Source: Betaproteobacteria bacterium UBA7395 (GTDB lineage Bacteria > Pseudomonadota > Gammaproteobacteria > Burkholderiales > Rhodocyclaceae). From it: a DNA stretch of 28,207 nt. Below, piece by piece: positions 24,043 to 28,207 of the stretch; the stretch's first letter is position 1, and each line of letters begins with the position of its first letter. The stretch lies in contig DKNF01000039.1 in NCBI GenBank assembly GCA_002470165.1, positions 1-28,207 of the forward strand, in the 5' to 3' direction. The notes under the pieces are model-generated. The model saw only the letters and a program-made list of their open reading frames with translations, was not told where the DNA came from and made no database searches. The position numbers and the translations under genes are program-made.

Positions 24043-25248
24043 TCAGGCGTAGGTCGGGGCGAAGGCTTGCTCGGCCGAGACCGGGCCTCCGTCGCGCCAG
24101 TACGGCGACAATTTGCGCAATTGCGCAATGATCGGGGGAACCGCTTCGATGACTCGGTCGATTTCGGCTTCGGTGTTATGCACCGACAGCGAGAAACGGA
24201 TCGTGCCGTGGGCGGCGGTGTAGGGAATGCCCATCGCGCGCATCACGTGCGAGGGTTCGAGCGAGCCTGAGGTACAGGCCGAGCCCGAGCTGCAGGCGAT
24301 GCCCATCTTGTTGAGCAGCAGCAGGATGGCTTCGCCTTCGACGTATTCGAAGGCGATGTTGCTGGTGTTGGGCAGGCGGTTGCCCGGGTCGCCGGTCGGG
24401 AAGCAGTGGGTGACCTGGCTGAGGATGCCCTTTTCCAGCTTGTCGCGCAGGCGACGGACTTCGGTGTTTTCCTTTTCCATATTCTGCATGGCCAGTTCGC
24501 AGGCCATGCCGAGGCCGACGATGGATGCCGAGTTCTCGGTGCCGGCGCGCCGGCCGCGTTCCTGGTGACCGCCGCGCAGCAGCGGGCGGAAGCGGCAGCC
24601 GCGACGCAGGTAAAGGACGCCGATGCCCTTCGGCGCGTGCAGCTTGTGGCCGGACAGCGACAGCATGTCGATCTTGGTGTTCTTCAGATCGATGGGCACC
24701 TTGCCGACCGCCTGGACGGCGTCGGTGTGGAACATGATGCCCTTGGCCGAAGCCAGCGCAGCCATTTCCTCGACCGGGAACAGCGTGCCGGTCTCATTGT
24801 TGGCCCACATCACCGAAACCACCGCCACGCGGTCGTGCAGCAGCGACTTGTATTCGTCGATGTCGATGCGGCCCTTCTTGTCCACCTTGAGCTTGTGGAC
24901 GATGTAGCCTTCCTTCTCCAGCCATTCGCACAGGGTCAGGATGGCCGGGTGCTCGACGGTGGTGGTGATCACCGTGTTGCGTTCCGGCTGGGCCTTGAGC
25001 GCCGACAGGATGGCGGTCGAATCGGATTCGGTGCCGCAGGAGGTGAAGATGATTTCCGAGTCGTGCTCGGCGCCGAGCAGCGCCTGCACCTGGGCACGGG
25101 CCTTCTTCAGCGCCTTGCCGACTTCGCTGCCGAAGGCGTGAATCGACGAGGCGTTGCCGAAGTGCTCGGTGAAGAACGGCAGCATCGCTTCGACCACGGC
25201 CGGCTCGCAGCGCGTGGTGGCGTTATTGTCCAGGTAGATCGGTTCCAT
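24043..25248 (-). CDS. nifS: Cysteine desulfurase NifS
   Basis: NifS is a PLP enzyme that takes sulfur from cysteine and passes it to NifU for Fe-S clusters of nitrogenase. The 401-aa product has the PLP lysine Lys202 in LSLSGHKLHAPKG and the active-site Cys325 in SGSACTSGSLEPSHV; these numbers agree with those known for Azotobacter NifS. ATG at 25248 is chosen because AAGGA lies upstream and the family starts MxPIYLDNNATT; the frame is open 31 codons further without conservation. It is the last gene of the operon, 43 bp after nifU, with a terminator behind. The nif rather than isc assignment rests on neighbours and on Cys325 placement. Confidence 0.96.
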   Translation of the reverse strand: MEPIYLDNNATTRCEPAVVEAMLPFFTEHFGNASSIHAFGSEVGKALKKARAQVQALLGAEHDSEIIFTSCGTESDSTAILSALKAQPERNTVITTTVEHPAILTLCEWLEKEGYIVHKLKVDKKGRIDIDEYKSLLHDRVAVVSVMWANNETGTLFPVEEMAALASAKGIMFHTDAVQAVGKVPIDLKNTKIDMLSLSGHKLHAPKGIGVLYLRRGCRFRPLLRGGHQERGRRAGTENSASIVGLGMACELAMQNMEKENTEVRRLRDKLEKGILSQVTHCFPTGDPGNRLPNTSNIAFEYVEGEAILLLLNKMGIACSSGSACTSGSLEPSHVMRAMGIPYTAAHGTIRFSLSVHNTEAEIDRVIEAVPPIIAQLRKLSPYWRDGGPVSAEQAFAPTYA

Positions 25249-25291
25249 GGCGCTGTCCTTTTTTCGGTTTCTCTGTGGGGGTTGGGCGTTC

Positions 25292-26188
25292 TCAGGCTTC
25301 GACCGGCATGTGCGACGAAGGCAGCACCTGGACCAGCTCACCCAGGGCTTCGATCATCTTCTGCTGGATGCCGCCGAGGGTGGCCGCTTCCATCATGCAA
25401 CCGGAGCAGGCGCCCTTGAGGTGCACGTAGATCTTCTTACCCTGGACGTCGGCCAGCTCGACATCGCCGTGGTCGCGCTGGAGCATCGGGCGGACCGATT
25501 CGAGCACTTCCTCGATCTTCTTGATCTTCTCGACGATCGACAGCTTCTTGCTCGGCGGCTTCGGTGCTTCCGGGGTGGCCGGGCAGGCGGGCGGCGGCGA
25601 GGTTTCGCCGGGACCGGCGCGCGAGGCCTTGACCTTGGCCAGGATTTCCTCGATGCCTTCATGGCAGGCGGCACAACCGCCACCGGCCTTGGTGTAGAAG
25701 GTGACTTCTTCGACCGTGTTGAGGTTGTTGGCGGTGACCACATCCTCGATCATCACCGCGTCGATGGCGAAGCACTTGCAGATCAGCGCGCCTTCCTCGT
25801 GGTCGTCGGACCACTCCTCGCCGCGGTAGTTGGCGACGGCAGCCTGCAGCGCCTCGCGGCCCATGACCGAGCAGTGCATCTTTTCCGGCGGCAGGCCGTC
25901 GAGGAAGTCGGCGATGTCCTGGTTCGAGACCTTGAGCGCCTCGTCCAGCGTCAGCCCCTTGATCATTTCGGTCAGCGCTGACGACGAGGCGATGGCCGAA
26001 CCGCAGCCAAAGGTCTGGAAATGCGCGTCTTCGATCACTTCCGTTTCCGGATTGACCTTGAGCATCAGGCGCAGCGCGTCGCCGCACTGGATCGAGCCGA
26101 CATCGCCGATGCCGTTGGCGTCTTCCAGCGGACCGGAGTTGCGCGGGTTGAAGAAGTGTTCGCGGACCTTGTCAGAGTATTCCCACAT
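25292..26188 (-). CDS. nifU: Fe-S scaffold protein NifU
   Basis: The 298-aa protein is a full three-domain NifU, the scaffold on which clusters for nitrogenase are built. The IscU-like N-terminal domain holds Cys35, Cys62 and Cys106. The central [2Fe-2S] domain holds Cys137, Cys139, Cys172 and Cys175 (ICKCF ... GGGCAACH). A Pro-rich linker (~190-213) leads to the Nfu-type C-terminal domain with Cys261 and Cys264 (GACSGCMM). The three-domain form is typical of nif clusters, unlike the single-domain IscU. The start ATG at 26188 has GAGGG upstream; iscA-nif ends 10 bp before it. Confidence 0.98.
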   Translation of the reverse strand: MWEYSDKVREHFFNPRNSGPLEDANGIGDVGSIQCGDALRLMLKVNPETEVIEDAHFQTFGCGSAIASSSALTEMIKGLTLDEALKVSNQDIADFLDGLPPEKMHCSVMGREALQAAVANYRGEEWSDDHEEGALICKCFAIDAVMIEDVVTANNLNTVEEVTFYTKAGGGCAACHEGIEEILAKVKASRAGPGETSPPPACPATPEAPKPPSKKLSIVEKIKKIEEVLESVRPMLQRDHGDVELADVQGKKIYVHLKGACSGCMMEAATLGGIQQKMIEALGELVQVLPSSHMPVEA

Positions 26189-26198
26189 GATTCCGCCC

Positions 26199-26522
26199 TC
26201 AGACCGAGAACGACGAGCCGCAGGAACACTGCGCGCTGGCGTTCGGGTTGTCGAACTTGAAACCGGTGTGGGTCAGCGTATCGACGAAATCGACGGTGAC
26301 ATTGTCGATCATCGGCATGGTCATCGGATCGACCAGCAGCTTGACGCCGTCGACTTCCAGCTCCCAGTCATCCTCGGCCTTCTCGGCTTCGAGCTTCATG
26401 CCGTACTGCAGGCCGGAGCAGCCGCCGCCCGAGATCATCAGGCGCAGGCCGGCGACCGGCGTTTCGGAACCGCGGATGAAACGTTGTACTGCTTTTACGG
26501 CGGCGGGGGTCAGATTGATCAT
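26199..26522 (-). CDS. iscA: HesB/IscA-type Fe-S carrier, nif-associated
   Basis: This 107-aa A-type carrier has the three conserved cysteines Cys35 (GGGCSGLQY), Cys99 and Cys101 (QCSCGSSF). It is the first gene of iscA-nifU-nifS and corresponds to the IscA-nif protein of Azotobacter, thought to hold or deliver Fe or Fe-S clusters under nitrogen-fixing conditions. ATG at 26522 has GGGAGAA upstream; nine further codons in frame are not conserved. A sigma-54 promoter lies 35-50 bp before the start. Confidence 0.96.
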   Translation of the reverse strand: MINLTPAAVKAVQRFIRGSETPVAGLRLMISGGGCSGLQYGMKLEAEKAEDDWELEVDGVKLLVDPMTMPMIDNVTVDFVDTLTHTGFKFDNPNASAQCSCGSSFSV

Positions 26523-26555
26523 GGCGATTCTCCCAGGGGTTGATGGCAACTACTG

Positions 26556-26571
26556 TGCAAGCGCTGTGCCA
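26556..26571 (-). promoter_or_regulatory. Sigma-54 (-24/-12) promoter of iscA-nifU-nifS
   Basis: Read on the minus strand the bases are TGGCACAGCGCTTGCA, matching the RpoN consensus TGGCAC-N5-TTGCA. The -24 GG is at 26570-26569, the -12 GC at 26558-26557, and the spacing is exact. Transcription would start near 26545, 23 bases before the iscA ATG. Confidence 0.9.
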
Positions 26572-26627
26572 TCCCGAAGGATCATTGCAAGCTCATGAAT
26601 TCATTGGATTGTTGCTGCGCAGCGTTT

Positions 26628-26643
26628 TGTCGGGTTTGCGACA
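26628..26643 (-). promoter_or_regulatory. NifA upstream activator site (TGT-N10-ACA)
   Basis: TGT (26628-26630), ten bases, ACA (26641-26643), with extra symmetry TTGT...ACAA. It is centred about 90 bp upstream of the predicted start, a normal distance for NifA, and lies just after the stop codon of the upstream gene. Confidence 0.82.
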
Positions 26644-26644
26644 A

Positions 26645-27061
26645 TCAGCCCAACACATGTTCGTAAGCACGCCGCAACAGTGCGCGTTCGAGCTCCGATA
26701 AAGCACGCGACTCGGTGATCGCGATGAAGCGCCCGCCGATCCGTTCGGCCGCCTCGAAGGGCGGATCGATGGTGGTGAAGTAGGCGAGCAGCACCGGCAC
26801 GTCGCCGGCCGGGGTATCGACCCAGGCCTGGAATTCGGCCTCGACGTCGACCGCGCCTTCGGGCAGGCCGAGCTGGAGTTCGGCCTGGCGGATGATCGCC
26901 GTCGGATGATTGAGCACGGTCGGCGAATAATCGGCGTCGTGCAGCGCCGCTTGCTCGGGAAATGGCGCAAAGGCGACGATCCCGGACGGCAGGCAGAGAA
27001 AACGGACACGACCGCTGGTCGATTGCTTGTGCAGCAGGATCAGGCGCGGATGCTGGTTCAT
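26645..27061 (-). CDS. Uncharacterised nif-cluster protein (138 aa)
   Basis: I do not recognise a domain. ATG at 27061 overlaps the upstream gene's stop (ATGA), so translation is coupled. The protein is soluble and acidic: MNQHPRLILLHKQSTSGRV, a hydrophobic strand region (RFLCLPSGIVAFAPFP), then VLNHPTAIIRQAELQLGLPEGAV, and a final helical part (ALSELERALLRRAYEHVLG). There is one cysteine. Longer frames in the track of this region lack coding character. From memory, unnamed ORFs also stand between the ORF5/ORF6 pair and iscA-nifU in Azotobacter vinelandii; equivalence is not tested. Confidence 0.75.
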   Translation of the reverse strand: MNQHPRLILLHKQSTSGRVRFLCLPSGIVAFAPFPEQAALHDADYSPTVLNHPTAIIRQAELQLGLPEGAVDVEAEFQAWVDTPAGDVPVLLAYFTTIDPPFEAAERIGGRFIAITESRALSELERALLRRAYEHVLG

Positions 27062-27402
27062 GATGCGGCAAACTCCCCGAAAACGGCCTCGCCGCGAAGT
27101 GCGGGCGGCCGCCCCCAGACCTGGACGGCTTCGACATAGCGCTGCGCGTCCTGCGGATGCGGCAGCAGCACCTGGTATTCGGCAAATACCCGGCCGTCGG
27201 GAAACACCGTCAGCGTGCCGGCGCGCTGGCCTTGCCAGCAGCCGCTGAGACTGACTTCCTGCGAGTAGGGATCGACCACTTCGGTGAACACCAGGGCAGC
27301 CGGCCCCGGCTCGTCGCCGATCGACAATCCCAGCTTGGCAACCTCGTTGCGCAGCGCGGTGCACACGCTGGCAACGAGTTCGGCTGGCGGCACGCCGCTC
27401 AC
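27058..27402 (-). CDS. Uncharacterised nif-cluster protein (114 aa, GTG start)
   Basis: The frame starts at GTG 27402, overlapping the previous stop as GTGA, and ends overlapping the next ATG as ATGA, so it is embedded in a coupled string. The sequence (SGVPPAELVASVCTALRNEVAKLGLSI ... GCWQGQRAGTLTVFPDGRVFAEYQVLLPHP ... RYVEAVQVWG) suggests a small alpha/beta fold with two cysteines, not a known metal motif. A much longer frame to 27552 has no conserved look. A nitrogenase-related function is inferred only from neighbours. Confidence 0.72.
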   Translation of the reverse strand: MSGVPPAELVASVCTALRNEVAKLGLSIGDEPGPAALVFTEVVDPYSQEVSLSGCWQGQRAGTLTVFPDGRVFAEYQVLLPHPQDAQRYVEAVQVWGRPPALRGEAVFGEFAAS

Positions 27403-27617
27403 GCGGCCCGCGCTTTCTGTGCCGCGCTCAGGCGGGCGTTGGCTTCGGCCCAGGCCTGGCAGGCGTCGTAGGTCGACTGCGAGATGCCGGGAATCTCGTG
27501 ATAGCCGGCCGGCAGACGGTCCTCGACCAGATCGTGCAACTGCGAAGCCCATTCGGAAGCGATGCGCTTGAGCTTCTTCACTTCCTTGTCGAGGGCAGCG
27601 AGTTCTTCGTCGCTCAT
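27399..27617 (-). CDS. CCE_0567-type (Rop-like, DUF683) nif-associated protein
   Basis: The 72-aa helical protein (LAALDKEVKKLKRIASEWASQLHDLVEDRLPAGYHEIPGI) resembles the small Rop-like family found beside DUF269 genes in nif clusters; the Cyanothece member CCE_0567 forms a helical hairpin. AAGGAG precedes ATG 27617. It lies 10 bp after the DUF269 gene, the usual pairing. It probably acts in FeMo-cofactor or cluster maturation, but the exact role is unknown. Confidence 0.85.
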   Translation of the reverse strand: MSDEELAALDKEVKKLKRIASEWASQLHDLVEDRLPAGYHEIPGISQSTYDACQAWAEANARLSAAQKARAA

Positions 27618-27627
27618 CGCCGTCTCC

Positions 27628-28077
27628 TTACAGGCCGGCGACAGCCGGATGCTGACCGATGCGTTCGAGGGCGATGCCGAGGATCTTGTCGGCCTCGTCC
27701 TTCATCTTGGACAGGCTGGCAAAGCCGAAGCGATGCACGTCGCGCAGCGTCTTGTCGACGGCGACCAACTTGCCGACAGTGATCAGCGCCCGGCCGAAGC
27801 CTTCGTGGGTCAGGTGGATCAGCGGCACAGCCAGCAGCTTGCATTCCTTCTCGATGAGCACGGCGATGGCGTTGTAGAAGGCCTTGACGCGGGCAATGGT
27901 CTCCTCGTCCGGATCGCCGACCAGCGGGATCTGGGCCTTGCGTTCCTTGGTCAGGACGTAGGGGTCGAGAATCTTCTCGACGGTCCAGCCGGCGTAGGTG
28001 CCGTAGGTATCGAGGGCACGCATCTGGCGCGCCATTTCCTTGACGAAATCGGTTTCGAAAATCGGATCAGTGCTCAT
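27628..28077 (-). CDS. NifX-associated nitrogen fixation protein (DUF269)
   Basis: The 149-aa protein matches the DUF269 family that normally follows nifX (FETDFVKEMARQMRALDTYGTY, ETIARVKAFYNAIAVLIEKE, DKTLRDVHRFGFASLSKMKDEADKIL). Its function is unknown but its gene is almost limited to nitrogen fixers. ATG 28077 has AGGAG 7 bp upstream. nifX would be expected upstream but the window ends; the frame that overlaps it looks like a membrane protein instead. Confidence 0.93.
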   Translation of the reverse strand: MSTDPIFETDFVKEMARQMRALDTYGTYAGWTVEKILDPYVLTKERKAQIPLVGDPDEETIARVKAFYNAIAVLIEKECKLLAVPLIHLTHEGFGRALITVGKLVAVDKTLRDVHRFGFASLSKMKDEADKILGIALERIGQHPAVAGL

Positions 28078-28207
28078 GGTGGAACTCCTGTTGGGAAACT
28101 TGTGGGGTGGCGCGCAGCGGCAGCAGTTGCGGCGCCGGCATCAGGCCGGGAAGCAGGCCGACGGCGACGCGGGCGATGATCAGCGCGGCAACGAAGCCGA
28201 CGATGGC
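28067..28207 (-). CDS. C-terminal fragment of a possible membrane protein, 5' end outside window
   Basis: An open frame enters from the window edge and stops at TGA 28069-28067, overlapping the DUF269 start by 11 bp. It reads AIVGFVAALIIARVAVGLLP then GLMPAPQLLPLRATPQVSQQEFHHEH. The hydrophobic start looks like a membrane span and is not what a NifX C terminus would look like. Only 46 codons are visible, so it may be an incidental frame. Confidence 0.35.
   Translation of the reverse strand, partial: AIVGFVAALIIARVAVGLLPGLMPAPQLLPLRATPQVSQQEFHHEH

Noticed and set aside
24406..25419. 337-codon plus-strand open frame across nifS
   Set aside because: Opposite a gene with all NifS motifs; composition is typical of an antisense shadow.

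Overview
The window looks like chromosome of a nitrogen-fixing betaproteobacterium, most likely Rhodocyclales (Dechloromonas/Azonexus type). This rests on GC-rich host DNA, a tandem cyanophycin-synthetase pair, a queA-tgt-yajC-secD-secF block and a nif accessory operon whose proteins closely resemble Azotobacter-type NifU, NifS and IscA-nif. The assignment is inference from gene content; no database search was run.

Layout. (1) 1-4781, + strand: the 3' end of a cyanophycin-synthetase paralogue, a full cyanophycin synthetase (cphA), an overlapping SUMT methyltransferase (cobA-like) and an overlapping small secreted Rap1a/Tai-type immunity-like protein. (2) 4807-4891: tRNA-Leu(CAA) with its own promoter. 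(3) 4836-15990: an 11.1-kb integrated element bounded by perfect 56-bp direct repeats of the tRNA 3' half. All its genes are on the + strand: tyrosine integrase, unknown protein, HigBA toxin-antitoxin, small DNA-binding-like protein, VapE ATPase, a repeat-rich segment, Nu1-like small terminase, several unknown proteins, a lambda gpZ-like tail protein and a 1019-aa tape-measure protein closed by a terminator. Large terminase, portal, capsid, tail tube, baseplate and lysis genes are absent, so it is either a phage satellite or a shrunken prophage. (4) 16041-23958: conserved host genes, namely a CorC/HlyC-type CBS membrane protein with a small membrane protein (- strand), then + strand UPF0114 protein, queA, tgt, yajC, secD and secF. 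(5) 23973-28207, - strand: nif accessory genes read right to left: a membrane-protein fragment, a DUF269 protein, a CCE_0567-type protein, two unknown coupled genes, iscA-nif, nifU and nifS. A sigma-54 -24/-12 promoter and a NifA-type TGT-N10-ACA site lie immediately upstream of iscA-nif.

How the parts work together. CphA makes the nitrogen-storage polymer cyanophycin, and the nif genes build Fe-S clusters for nitrogenase, which fits a diazotroph that stores fixed nitrogen. QueA and Tgt act in queuosine tRNA modification; YajC, SecD and SecF are accessory subunits of the Sec translocon. The element uses the tRNA gene as its integration site and restores a complete tRNA. The tRNA's probable native terminator now lies about 11 kb away, beyond attR.

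The best candidates for something undescribed are the compact element with its own small terminase and tape measure but no capsid or large terminase, the GGTATGGAA direct/inverted repeats between vapE and the small-terminase gene, the cluster of stem-loops before the tail-type genes, and the two unknown coupled nif genes.
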